Under the pieces are notes generated by a model, which was not told the origin of the DNA, ran no database searches, and worked only from the letters and a program-made list of their open reading frames with translations. The translations under genes were made by a program, and so were the position numbers. This document shows positions 33,706 through 42,330 of a stretch of DNA of 64,000 nt, piece after piece. The stretch's first letter is position 1. Each line of letters opens with the position of its first letter. Origin of the DNA: an uncultured Bacteroidota bacterium (GTDB taxonomy: Bacteria > Bacteroidota > Bacteroidia > Bacteroidales > UBA932). Location of the stretch: positions 310,001 through 374,000 of the forward strand of contig CALGSW010000001.1 of NCBI GenBank assembly GCA_937901965.1, given 5' to 3'.

Positions 33706-34665
33706 TTACTTATTTGATTTTTGCTCCATCCAGGCAACCTTCTGTTCTGAAGTATGCTCTCTGCCAATAATTTCAGAATAGAGTTCCGGTCGCCTTGCAT
33801 TAGTATAACGATAACCACCGGCTAGAGTAATCTTATCAGAAGTCAGCTCAGCGGTGACCATTGAATCTCCAAGTTCCCGGCACTCTGCAATAATCTCTCC
33901 GTATGGGTCAAGTATCATTGAACAACCATTTTTAAGCTGGTCATCATCCATACCTATCGGATTTGCAAATACGGCATAAATGGCGTTATCGTGCGCCCTT
34001 GAGGGGAGCCATCGCATCAGCCACTCCCTCCCTTTAGGACCGTCAAACTCCCTGCGGAGAGTATCGGCATTAGCCACCCTCTCCTTCCAAAGGGATGCAT
34101 CAACAAACCCGGATCCCGGCCTAGCCGATGGTGTACACATTGTTACGTGTGGCATAAAGATAATATCGGCACCAAGAAGCTTTGTAGCCCTCACATTCTC
34201 CACCACATTGTTATCATAACAGATAAGAATTCCGCACTGCCATCCTCGCAGTTTAAAAATTGTATATGAGTTTCCCGGTTTTACAGCCGGATTAATAAAC
34301 GGGTGTAGCTTTCTGTGCTTTACAATAACCTCTCCTCCATCTACACACACATATGCCTTATAAATATCGTTTACATCATCACGCTCAAACAGACCTGCCA
34401 ACACAGCTATCCCGTACTTTGCAGAAATTTCTTTAAGCCGATTAACAGACGGGCCGTTAGGAATTTGTTCAGAGATATCGTACATCTCTGAGCGAGAAAG
34501 GTTTCTGGCAAAAGTATAGCCTGTCACCGAACATTCGTGAAAAGCGACAGCATCAGCCCCTTTTTTCGCCGCCATAGCTGCAAACTCTTCAATAACACCC
34601 AGGTTATACTCTTTATCGCCAGAGCGATTTTCAAACTGGACTGTGGATATTTTTATACTCTTCAT
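33706..34665 (-). CDS. Carbon-nitrogen hydrolase (nitrilase superfamily)
   Basis: 319 residues with the Glu-Lys-Cys triad Glu44 (FHECSVTGY), Lys119 (KHRKLHPF) and Cys149 (GILICYDNN). It is a cytosolic amidase or N-carbamoyl hydrolase of the aliphatic-amidase/carbamoylase branch; the substrate cannot be told. The C-terminus beyond the fold ends in a basic tail. It is followed at once by the long inverted repeat. Confidence 0.88.
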   Translation of the reverse strand: MKSIKISTVQFENRSGDKEYNLGVIEEFAAMAAKKGADAVAFHECSVTGYTFARNLSRSEMYDISEQIPNGPSVNRLKEISAKYGIAVLAGLFERDDVNDIYKAYVCVDGGEVIVKHRKLHPFINPAVKPGNSYTIFKLRGWQCGILICYDNNVVENVRATKLLGADIIFMPHVTMCTPSARPGSGFVDASLWKERVANADTLRREFDGPKGREWLMRWLPSRAHDNAIYAVFANPIGMDDDQLKNGCSMILDPYGEIIAECRELGDSMVTAELTSDKITLAGGYRYTNARRPELYSEIIGREHTSEQKVAWMEQKSNK

Positions 34666-34687
34666 ATTTATTCAAAAATAGTGAATA

Positions 34688-36034
34688 TCACTGATATCCA
34701 AGAGGTGTATATATAAATAAATTGGAACGGGAGTTTGAGTCGCCGGGGCGATATCTTCTGGTTGAGATCAAGACAACACCGGACAGCGATTTGTAAAGGA
34801 GCCCGTCATTGCCGTTAAGGACTATCAGAGTCTCAACATCTCTTATATCCATCCCTTTAAGCGCAGGGAACTCCAGATCATCATCATTATATCTGACACC
34901 GTCAATATAGATGATTGTTTTATTGTATGATGGAGAGCCACCACTTCCCTTTGTAGTGATTGATCTCCTTGAATATAGATAATCATTAAATGCAAAAAAA
35001 GAGGGGTAATTTGCAACAATGTATTCCAAAACAGATTTGTGGTCATCTCTCTTCAAATCCTCCCGCTCCTTTACGCTTCTCCTCTCAAAGGCGTTTCCAA
35101 ATGGAGAGGGGTTAATCTTTGGTCTGTATAGTCCGTTAATCTGCTTTCTGTCAACAATAACCTTTACGGCATCCAGTTTTATTACTCCCGATGTGTCGTA
35201 CAGGATTACCGGAGATGAATTGTCTGATCTCTCTGTAATATTTCCCGATTCATTACTATAAAGAGACAAATAATCATAATAGGGCGCAAAAGTCTCTTGC
35301 AGACAAACCGGATAATATCTCTTTTTACCGCTCAGGTCAGTAGCCTTGATAATATACTGAGTCCCTTCAGGAGTATCCAGTTCGGTAATCAGAAAATTGA
35401 CAGGGTTATTTTTCACTGTTGCCTGCCTAGTAAAGCCGGTCTGTGGTGAGAAAACATCCAGAATATAACTGTCAACTCTTTTGCCTGAAGCATTTTCTAC
35501 CCACCCCTCAATATAGTGGGAAGACTCTTTCAAATAGGATTTTGGTTTATTCTCTTCAATTGACTTATTTGTAGTATAATCAGCAATGGAAAAAGTGCTC
35601 CTCCCCGGAGTAAATGGTTCATTCGGCTTAATTATACTTATTTTGGTAAAAAACAGATCTTCCGTTGGTTCGTTTAACATATACCGGGTGTAAGCTCTTA
35701 CAATATAATCTCCATACGGCAGATCTCCCCTGAGAGGAAAATAACCTCTAAACCCCTCATCAGATCCCCCTTTACTATCCTCTTTCTCACTCTTTTCATC
35801 TCTCTTTATCTTTACCCTGGCTATCACGCTATCCTTAAGAAGCTCAATATAGATATAGTTGCTTCTGATATTAAAATAACCGGCATCGCTATCAAAAACA
35901 GAGGCTTTAAACCTTATTGTATCACCGGGAATAAAGTATGCTCTGTTTAGCTCAAGAGTGAGAACCTCTTTTGCTGTGAGGGAATTCACAACAATGAAAA
36001 ATACAATTGAGATAACTAAACATTTAGCGTTCAC
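34688..36034 (-). CDS. Exported MG2-like protein with a TonB-plug-like C-terminus and no barrel
   Basis: 448 residues, start GTG at 36034 preceded by AAGGGGAA. A signal peptide (cleavage near LTAKE) leads into a macroglobulin MG2-like domain (LELNRAYFIPGDTIRFKASV, YGDYIVRAYTRYM). A middle region of beta character follows. The end (about 330-448) looks like a TonB receptor plug: IYIDGVRYNDDDLEF, MDIRDVETLIVLNGN, SGVVLISTRR. No barrel follows. Bacteroidota have longer MG2-plug proteins (about 800-900 residues), so this may be a short or trimmed member. Function unknown; 22 bp upstream of the nitrilase gene. Confidence 0.7.
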   Translation of the reverse strand: MNAKCLVISIVFFIVVNSLTAKEVLTLELNRAYFIPGDTIRFKASVFDSDAGYFNIRSNYIYIELLKDSVIARVKIKRDEKSEKEDSKGGSDEGFRGYFPLRGDLPYGDYIVRAYTRYMLNEPTEDLFFTKISIIKPNEPFTPGRSTFSIADYTTNKSIEENKPKSYLKESSHYIEGWVENASGKRVDSYILDVFSPQTGFTRQATVKNNPVNFLITELDTPEGTQYIIKATDLSGKKRYYPVCLQETFAPYYDYLSLYSNESGNITERSDNSSPVILYDTSGVIKLDAVKVIVDRKQINGLYRPKINPSPFGNAFERRSVKEREDLKRDDHKSVLEYIVANYPSFFAFNDYLYSRRSITTKGSGGSPSYNKTIIYIDGVRYNDDDLEFPALKGMDIRDVETLIVLNGNDGLLYKSLSGVVLISTRRYRPGDSNSRSNLFIYTPLGYQ

Positions 36035-36163
36035 TTCCCCTTTTTAAGTATATTCTATTATGATGCAATTTAAACAAAAATGTTTTACATCGCACTAAAA
36101 ATACAGATAATGCCTCAAAGCGCAGCAGGAATCGGAGGCAGGGCGAGGCGAAGTAGCCAAGTC
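36035..36163. other. Intergenic stretch with a G+C-rich patch
   Basis: Between the clpX terminator and the MG2-like gene. The part 36120-36160 is clearly richer in G+C than its surroundings and contains short complementary pieces (GCCTC at 36113 with GAGGC at 36135). I see no ORF, tRNA or promoter consensus in it. Confidence 0.4.
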
Positions 36164-36189
36164 AAAAAAAAAGAGGCCTAAGCCTCTTT
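36164..36189 (-). terminator. clpX terminator, with the clpX stop codon in its loop
   Basis: Minus-strand stem AAAGAGGC / GCCTCTTT (36189-36182 with 36177-36170) and a 9-nt U-tract. The clpX TAG (36180-36178) lies in the 4-nt loop, so the last codons of clpX form the stem. Confidence 0.85.
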
Positions 36190-37416
36190 CATCATCTGCA
36201 ACGCCCCGGTGAACTTGGCCACCTTCTCTCTGGCATATGGGAGCTTAATAGTTAAGCTTTTCTTGTTTTGAGACGGAGTTTCGTACATTGCATCAACCAT
36301 AATAGCCTCACAAATTGATCTTAATCCGCGTGCTCCAAGCCTGAACTCTATAGATGTATCAACAATATAATCAAGTACTTCATCATCAATTTTAAGCTTA
36401 ACACCATCCATCTCAAAAAGCCTCTCATACTGCTTTACAAGAGCATTCTTAGGTTTTGTAAGAATATTTCTGAGTGCAGTTCTGTCCAGTGGTTCCAGAT
36501 AGGTAAGTACAGGAAGTCTGCCGATAATCTCAGGAATAAGACCATATGACCTGAGGTCCTGAGGCGCAATATATTTCATTAAATTCTCCCTGTCAATATG
36601 TTCGGTCTTCTGGGCTGCCCCGTAACCTACAACCTGTGTATTCAGTCTTTGGGATATCTTCCTCTCAATTCCCTCAAAAGCACCACCGCAGATAAAGAGA
36701 ATGTTCTTTGTATCAACTGCTATCATTCTCTGTTCAGGGTGTTTTCTTCCACCCTGAGGAGGGACATTTACTACACTACCCTCCAGAAGCTTAAGCATCG
36801 CCTGTTGAACCCCCTCTCCTGATACATCTCTGGTAATTGAAGGGTTATCTCCCTTTCTTGCAATTTTATCTATCTCATCAATAAAGACAATCCCTCTCTG
36901 AGCCCTCTGAACATCGTAATCTGCCTCCTGTAATAGTCTAGTCAGGATACTCTCAACATCCTCTCCCACATACCCTGCCTCAGTAAGAACAGTTGCATCA
37001 ACTATTGTAAAAGGTACGTCCAGCATTTTTGCAATAGTTCTTGCAAGCAGAGTCTTCCCTGTACCGGTACGGCCTACAAGAAGAATATTGGACTTTTCAA
37101 GATCCATATCATCGCCGTTATTACCATTAATTCTTTTATAGTGATTATAAACAGCAACCGAGAGATATTTTTTTGCTTCATCCTGACCTATTACATAATC
37201 ATCCAGAAAAGCTGTAATCTCTTTTGGCTTTAGCAACAGATTCTGAGCAGGTTTGTTCTTTTTTCTTTTTGCCGAAATCGCCTCGCGGGTGTAATCAATT
37301 GCCTGCTGAGCACATTCGTTGCAAATTGATGCAATTTCCCCTGCTATAAGTACATCAACCTCATCCTTCCCCCTTCCGCAAAATGAGCAATAGTCTGTAT
37401 ATTTTGAGGAGGCCAT
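36178..37416 (-). CDS. clpX: ATP-dependent Clp protease ATP-binding subunit ClpX
   Basis: 412 residues. The zinc-binding domain has Cys10, Cys13, Cys32 and Cys35; the AAA+ module has Walker A GRTGTGKT (115-122), Walker B IVFIDEIDKIA, the pore loop GYVGEDVE and the sensor 2 region GARGLRSI. ClpX unfolds tagged substrates and feeds ClpP in the cytosol. clpP stops 1 bp before its start, so the two are coupled. Confidence 0.98.
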   Translation of the reverse strand: MASSKYTDYCSFCGRGKDEVDVLIAGEIASICNECAQQAIDYTREAISAKRKKNKPAQNLLLKPKEITAFLDDYVIGQDEAKKYLSVAVYNHYKRINGNNGDDMDLEKSNILLVGRTGTGKTLLARTIAKMLDVPFTIVDATVLTEAGYVGEDVESILTRLLQEADYDVQRAQRGIVFIDEIDKIARKGDNPSITRDVSGEGVQQAMLKLLEGSVVNVPPQGGRKHPEQRMIAVDTKNILFICGGAFEGIERKISQRLNTQVVGYGAAQKTEHIDRENLMKYIAPQDLRSYGLIPEIIGRLPVLTYLEPLDRTALRNILTKPKNALVKQYERLFEMDGVKLKIDDEVLDYIVDTSIEFRLGARGLRSICEAIMVDAMYETPSQNKKSLTIKLPYAREKVAKFTGALQMMKEA

Positions 37417-38088
37417 CTATTTTTTAGCTTTTAAAAGAATTTCGTCAATCATTCCGTACTCCTTAGCCTCGGTAGCATTCATCCAGTAGTCCCTGTCCGC
37501 ATCTTTCTCAATTTGCTTCAAAGTCTTGCCTGAATGAAGTGCTATTATTTCATACAGCTCTTTCTTGAGTGTTACTATCTGTCTTGCGGTAATTTCAATA
37601 TCACTTGCCTGTCCCTCTGCACCACCCATCGGCTGATGTATCATCACCCTTGAGTGAGGAAGAGCAGATCTTTTTCCGTTTGCTCCTGCTGTAAGCAATA
37701 TTGCAGCCATTGATGCTGCCATTCCTGTACAGATTGTAGCAACCTCTGAAGAGACCAGCTGCATAGTGTCATAAATTCCCAAACCCGCATAAACACTACC
37801 TCCCGGAGAATTTATATAAAGCTGAATATCAGCTTTGGACTCGGTAGAGTCAAGATAGAGTAACTGAGCTTGTATGATATTGGCTACATCATCTGTAATG
37901 GGAACACCTAAAAAGATGATTCTGTCCATCATAAGACGTGAAAACACATCCATGGCAGCTACATTAAGTTGTCTCTCCTCAATAATCGTAGGATTAATGT
38001 AGGCACTGCTAATTGAGTTAAATCTGTGCAGTGACAGACTGCTAATGCCTCTGTGGTGCAAAGCATATTTTTCAAAATCTGTAGCCAT
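37417..38088 (-). CDS. clpP: ATP-dependent Clp protease proteolytic subunit ClpP
   Basis: 223 residues with catalytic Ser126 (TGMAASMAA) and His151 (HSRVMIHQP), plus YINSPGGSVYAG (91-102). It forms the barrel protease partner of ClpX. The N-terminal 40 residues are longer than in E. coli and probably a propeptide. It lies 11 bp after tig, the usual tig-clpP-clpX order. Confidence 0.98.
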   Translation of the reverse strand: MATDFEKYALHHRGISSLSLHRFNSISSAYINPTIIEERQLNVAAMDVFSRLMMDRIIFLGVPITDDVANIIQAQLLYLDSTESKADIQLYINSPGGSVYAGLGIYDTMQLVSSEVATICTGMAASMAAILLTAGANGKRSALPHSRVMIHQPMGGAEGQASDIEITARQIVTLKKELYEIIALHSGKTLKQIEKDADRDYWMNATEAKEYGMIDEILLKAKK

Positions 38089-38099
38089 ATCTATTAAAA

Positions 38100-39428
38100 T
38101 TAATTTGTCATTTCACGGAGTTTGTCAACTGATACGCTTTTCTTGTCAAGCTTAACTAATGACCTTACATAAGCAATAACCTTGTCCTCCTCTACTTTAT
38201 CAAAAATTCTTCTTCCCTCTTTTTCGTTTGAAAGAAGCGACTCTGCATACTGGTTTAATTGCTCTTCAGGCACATTAGGAAGTCCGTACATTGCAAATTG
38301 ATAAGCTGCAATATTCTTTGCCTGTGCAAGAAGCTCCTCACGCTTTGTCTCCATCTTCTGCTCCTTAACAAAATATTGTCTTATCATTTGCCAGCGGAAA
38401 TCCTTCAGAAAGAGACCAAAATCCTTCTCAATCTCCTCCATGGTGAATTTACCTTCATTAGCAGTAAACAGCCATCTCTTGAGGAACTTTTCCGGAACAG
38501 CGATAGCGGCCTTCTCAATAAGATAATCACGGGCATCAAGCATAAACCTGTAATCACTCTCCTGAGCATATTCCGCTCTCATTCTCTCAACAATTTTAGC
38601 TTCAAACTCCTCTGCATTGTTAACAACACCTTCACCAAACATTTTGTTGAAAAGCTCCTGATTAACTTCTGGCTCAATAAACCTTTTAACCTCTTTGACT
38701 ACTATCTTCCAGAGAGGTTCAACAGAGGCAAGCTCCTCTTTTTTAACTTTGAGCAGCGATGCTCTGTCAGATTCATTTGCAAAAGCCTTGTTTACATCCA
38801 CCTCAAACTCATCACCGGCTTTCTTACCCATGAACTGCTTCTTAATCTTTTTGTCCTCAATAGATCTAAGCGCAACATAAGTCCCTTCAACTCTTGTCTC
38901 ACCCTGAATGAGGTCAGCAATAATGAAGTCTTCCTCCTCACCTATTGCATCCACTACACCCAATTGTCCAAACTGTCTCAATATATTGCTCTTGTATTTT
39001 GCAATTTCATCTTTTGAAAGTTCTGCTTCATAATAAACAATTTTATCTTCAGCAGAGAGGGTAAGTTCAACTTTTGGTGCAAGTGCTATATCAAATATAA
39101 ACTCCATATCCTCGCCTGACTTCCAGCTGACAGGCTTTTGTTCAGTCTCATTTGCAAGAGGTTCTCCTATAATATTAAGTTTATTTTCGTTGATATAGTT
39201 GTTCAATCCTTCAGAGATGAGATTATTCACCGCATCTACCATAGCAGACTGACCGTGCATCTTCTCAATCATTGACATAGGAGCCATACCTTTGCGGAAA
39301 CCCTTGATATCTGCATTTCTGCGATAGTCCCCAAGAATCTTCTTTACTTTAGGAGCATAATCATCGTTTCCTATGGTAAGAGAAACCATAAGCGTTAGAT
39401 CTTCAGCTTGTTTCTGTGTAACTTTCAT
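38100..39428 (-). CDS. tig: Trigger factor
   Basis: 442 residues. The N-terminal ribosome-binding domain has DYRRNADIKGFRKGMAPMSMIEK, the equivalent of the GFRxGxxP signature. A degenerate FKBP-like middle domain (about 165-250) is followed by the helical C-terminal cradle. It receives nascent chains at the ribosome exit. It leads the tig-clpP-clpX unit behind tRNA-Leu; no separate promoter is evident between the tRNA and tig. Confidence 0.94.
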   Translation of the reverse strand: MKVTQKQAEDLTLMVSLTIGNDDYAPKVKKILGDYRRNADIKGFRKGMAPMSMIEKMHGQSAMVDAVNNLISEGLNNYINENKLNIIGEPLANETEQKPVSWKSGEDMEFIFDIALAPKVELTLSAEDKIVYYEAELSKDEIAKYKSNILRQFGQLGVVDAIGEEEDFIIADLIQGETRVEGTYVALRSIEDKKIKKQFMGKKAGDEFEVDVNKAFANESDRASLLKVKKEELASVEPLWKIVVKEVKRFIEPEVNQELFNKMFGEGVVNNAEEFEAKIVERMRAEYAQESDYRFMLDARDYLIEKAAIAVPEKFLKRWLFTANEGKFTMEEIEKDFGLFLKDFRWQMIRQYFVKEQKMETKREELLAQAKNIAAYQFAMYGLPNVPEEQLNQYAESLLSNEKEGRRIFDKVEEDKVIAYVRSLVKLDKKSVSVDKLREMTN

Positions 39429-39497
39429 CGTTTATTTTGTTTTGTATTATCTCTAATAAAATCAAAGCAGACCACCCAATGGGTATCTGCTTTTGAG

Positions 39498-39579
39498 TGC
39501 GGGCAAAGGGACTCGAACCCCCACGCCTTTCGGCACCAGATCCTAAGTCTGGCGCGGCTACCAATTACGCCATGCCCGC
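39498..39579 (-). tRNA. tRNA-Leu (UAG)
   Basis: 82-nt class II tRNA on the minus strand: acceptor GCGGGCA pairs with TGCCCGC, D-loop with TAATTGGTAGCC, anticodon stem-loop CAGACTTAGGATCTG with anticodon TAG, a long variable arm (TGCCGAAAGGCG), T-loop GGTTCGAGTCC, discriminator A. CCA is not encoded. Confidence 0.97.
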
Positions 39580-39590
39580 TTTGGGGAGTG

Positions 39591-39621
39591 CAAAGGTATA
39601 ACATTTTTTTAAACTTCCAAA
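39591..39621 (-). promoter_or_regulatory. Promoter of tRNA-Leu (and possibly tig-clpP-clpX)
   Basis: Minus-strand TTTG (39621-39618), 19 nt, TACCTTTG (39598-39591): full consensus. The start near 39584 is a few bases before the tRNA 5' end. The -33 lies within the last codons of prmA. Confidence 0.75.
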
Positions 39622-40460
39622 CGCATCTTAATAAATGCCCACTCATCTTTTACATCAGAGTTGACAAATTTGAGTCCTGTTTTTTCACCTGCCAATCTTA
39701 CCAATTCAATGTCAGACGAGTAGAATCCACTTAAAAGCAGTATTCCTCCCGGAATCAGTGAGGCCGAGTAAACTGACATATCATTAATGACAATATTTCT
39801 GTTAATATTCGCAAGAATGATAGAAAACTGACCCAGTTCGCGCAACTTACCTGCGTCACCCAGCACCGGCTTTATGTATAACGAGACTCCGTTTTTTTCA
39901 GAATTCTCTATAGCCGAATTAACTGCATCCGGGTCATTATCAACAGCAACCACCTCAGCGGCCCCCATCTTTGCTGCAAGAATGGCCAGAATTGCAGTTC
40001 CGCAACCCATGTCAAGAACTCTGTTACCGGATACGCTCTCATTTAAAAGATTTGAAGACATCAGGTGTGTTGTCTGATGATGCCCTGTTCCAAATGCCAT
40101 TTTAGGATCAATTACAATGTTGTACTTAGTATCCGGAAGATCCTTATGAAAACTTGCCTTTACCGTACATATACCATCAATGACAAGAGGTGAGAAGTTT
40201 GACTCCCACACAGAATTCCAGTTAATCCCCTTTACAAGTGAATGCTCTACAGCAGATTTAAATGAGGGAAATTCGGACAGAGATTTTACAAGATCTTCAA
40301 GGATATTCTCAGTGAACAGCCCTGCCTTAATATAGCACTTAACACAAGGCTCTTCAACAGAAAAACTCTCAAAATCAAAGTCCTCAGTTACAGAGAGAAC
40401 AATTTCAGAATTCTCTTCAGTAAATGGGTCAATTTTAACTGATACCTCAATATAATCCAT
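39609..40460 (-). CDS. prmA: Ribosomal protein L11 methyltransferase
   Basis: 283 residues. The N-terminal substrate-recognition domain (about 1-90) is followed by MAFGTGHHQTTHLM and the SAM-binding motif VLDMGCGTAILAI, then the NINR motif in ILANINRNIV, which plays the NPPY-like role. It trimethylates residues of L11 in the cytosol. It starts on the stop codon of tpiA (1-bp overlap). Confidence 0.94.
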   Translation of the reverse strand: MDYIEVSVKIDPFTEENSEIVLSVTEDFDFESFSVEEPCVKCYIKAGLFTENILEDLVKSLSEFPSFKSAVEHSLVKGINWNSVWESNFSPLVIDGICTVKASFHKDLPDTKYNIVIDPKMAFGTGHHQTTHLMSSNLLNESVSGNRVLDMGCGTAILAILAAKMGAAEVVAVDNDPDAVNSAIENSEKNGVSLYIKPVLGDAGKLRELGQFSIILANINRNIVINDMSVYSASLIPGGILLLSGFYSSDIELVRLAGEKTGLKFVNSDVKDEWAFIKMRLEV

Positions 40461-41218
40461 CAGAAAGATTTGGCAATTGCAATGAAATCCTTTGCGTCAA
40501 GCGAAGCACCTCCTATAAGACCGCCGTCAACATCCTCCTTAGAGAAAATATCAGCGGCATTTGAAGGTTTACAACTACCTCCGTAAAGAATTGGGATCCT
40601 GTCTGAATGATCGCCAAATTTATCACCAATCACCCTTCTGATATATGCATGCATCTCTTCTGCCTGATCAGAAGATGCAGTCATTCCGGTTCCGATTGCC
40701 CAAACGGGCTCATAAGCCACAATCACGTGGTCAAGTTCAACACCTCTTAGCCTGTAAAGAACATCTTTTATCTGCTGTGCAACAACTTCAAAGTGCCTGT
40801 TTGACTGTCTCTCCTCAAGTTTTTCACCCACACAGAAAATTGGCTGCATCCCCTCATTGATAACCAGATTCATCTTTTTATAAAGACTATCATTGTTTTC
40901 AGCATAGTACTCTCTTCTCTCTGAGTGACCAAGTATTACATACTTACAACCCAGGTTCCTGAGCATTGAAGCTGAAACTTCACCTGTATAGGCGCCCTTT
41001 TCCTGATCTGCACAGTTCTGAGCAGCAAGGGCAATCTGCATTTTGTTTTCTTTCAAATACTTCCCGAGAACTGCAAGATGTGTAAACGGAGGTGCAATTA
41101 TCAACTCAACATCTGAGTTATATTCTCTGGTAAGAAACTCCAGCTGTTTTACAAGCACCTCTCCTTCCGGCAGCAGGGTATTCATTTTCCAGTTGCCGGC
41201 AACAATTTTTCTTCTCAT
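40460..41218 (-). CDS. tpiA: Triosephosphate isomerase
   Basis: 252 residues from the ATG at 41218, where the family start MRRKIVAGNWKMN lies; an in-frame start 33 bp upstream adds a non-conserved extension. Catalytic residues: Lys in GNWKMN, His in ILGHSERR and Glu in AYEPVWAIGTG; phosphate loops LYGGS and GGLIGGAS. It interconverts the triose phosphates in glycolysis. A -7-like TATTTTTG lies at 41258-41251. Confidence 0.97.
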   Translation of the reverse strand: MRRKIVAGNWKMNTLLPEGEVLVKQLEFLTREYNSDVELIIAPPFTHLAVLGKYLKENKMQIALAAQNCADQEKGAYTGEVSASMLRNLGCKYVILGHSERREYYAENNDSLYKKMNLVINEGMQPIFCVGEKLEERQSNRHFEVVAQQIKDVLYRLRGVELDHVIVAYEPVWAIGTGMTASSDQAEEMHAYIRRVIGDKFGDHSDRIPILYGGSCKPSNAADIFSKEDVDGGLIGGASLDAKDFIAIAKSF

Positions 41219-41307
41219 CGCTGTGATATTTTTGGTTTTGAATGATGTCACAAAAATAACAATTTTTTTTGCACTATCTTCGCGTTGAAAAAACGAGGTA
41301 TTTATAG

Positions 41308-42330
41308 TTGAATTTTAGAAAGTCATATTCCAAATTATATATGGCAATTGCAGTTGCTCTTGTCATTCTTTCTCTGCTAAATCTTGTGCTGGGCTCAGTT
41401 ATGTTACCTCCGCAAGAACTTTTTGCCTCTTTAATAGGAGCTGATGCACCGGATTATGTATCAAATATTCTATGGAATTTTCGTATTCCAAAGGTTATAA
41501 CAGCACTATTGGCAGGAGTTGCGCTTTCTGTATGCGGACTTCAGATGCAGACTCTCTTCAGAAATCCTCTTGCAGACCCGTTTATTCTTGGAATAAGTTC
41601 GGGGGCAGGACTTGGAGTTGCCCTTTTTGTGATGGGTTCATCAGCATTTGGTGTAACACTGGCGGGAAGTATATTTTTCAATCTGGGTATAGCAGCTGCT
41701 GCATGGGCTGGGGCTGCCGGGATTACACTGCTGATACTTCTTGTATCACATAAATTAAGAGAGAATACATCTCTGCTCATATTTGGAATTATGACAGGAA
41801 GTGTCACAAGTGCTATTATAACCCTTATCCAGTATTTCTCCTCCTCTTCTGAGCTTAAGGCATTTGTCACATGGACTATGGGCAGTTTTTCAGGATTAAC
41901 TTCAGGTCAGATTTGGATAATGTCCATGCTTGTAATTCCCGGATTAGTGATGTCCGTGTACAACATCAAAGAACTTAATATATTGCTGCAGGGAGAATCG
42001 TATGCAAAAAGCCTCGGGCTGAATCTGGAAAAAACCAGACGAAGAATTCTAATTGCAACTACTTTACTGGCAGGAAGCGTAACAGCATTTTGCGGACCTA
42101 TCGGTTTTATTGGCATAGCGGTTCCTCATATTGCAAGACTCTTTTTTAAGAACGCAGATCACAAGGTGCTTGTACCTGCAACAGCACTGACAGGTGCCGC
42201 AATTATGGTATTTACAGATATGGTTGCTCAGTTGCCCGGACAATCGGGAGTCATACCTATAAATACTGTAAGTGCACTGATAGGAGTTCCTGTTATTCTG
42301 TTCATAATAATGAAAAGTAAATTCGCATGA
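41308..42330 (+). CDS. FecCD-family ABC transporter permease (iron-chelate/cobalamin type)
   Basis: 340 residues with about ten helices. Family motifs: FRIPKVITALLAGVALSVCGLQMQ, NPLADPFILGISSGAGLG, and the coupling-helix region LGLNLEKTRRRI followed by GPIGFIGIAVPHIAR. It belongs with BtuC, FhuB and HmuU. The start is TTG at 41308 behind GAGGT, or ATG at 41341. It overlaps the ATPase gene by 4 bp (ATGA). No periplasmic binding protein or TonB receptor is adjacent, and no cobalamin riboswitch precedes it, so the substrate is open. Confidence 0.92.
   Translation: MNFRKSYSKLYMAIAVALVILSLLNLVLGSVMLPPQELFASLIGADAPDYVSNILWNFRIPKVITALLAGVALSVCGLQMQTLFRNPLADPFILGISSGAGLGVALFVMGSSAFGVTLAGSIFFNLGIAAAAWAGAAGITLLILLVSHKLRENTSLLIFGIMTGSVTSAIITLIQYFSSSSELKAFVTWTMGSFSGLTSGQIWIMSMLVIPGLVMSVYNIKELNILLQGESYAKSLGLNLEKTRRRILIATTLLAGSVTAFCGPIGFIGIAVPHIARLFFKNADHKVLVPATALTGAAIMVFTDMVAQLPGQSGVIPINTVSALIGVPVILFIIMKSKFA

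Noticed and set aside
33558..33818. Open frame of 86 codons on the minus strand across the inverted repeat
   Set aside because: It overlaps the start of the nitrilase 3' end in another frame, has no plausible start signal, and is created by the G+C-rich palindrome.
39408..39734. Open frames on both strands across tRNA-Leu
   Set aside because: They run through the tRNA and into tig and prmA in the wrong frames.
41219..41307. Cobalamin or other riboswitch ahead of the FecCD permease
   Set aside because: The 89 bp hold no B12-box (GCCACTG) and are too short for that aptamer.
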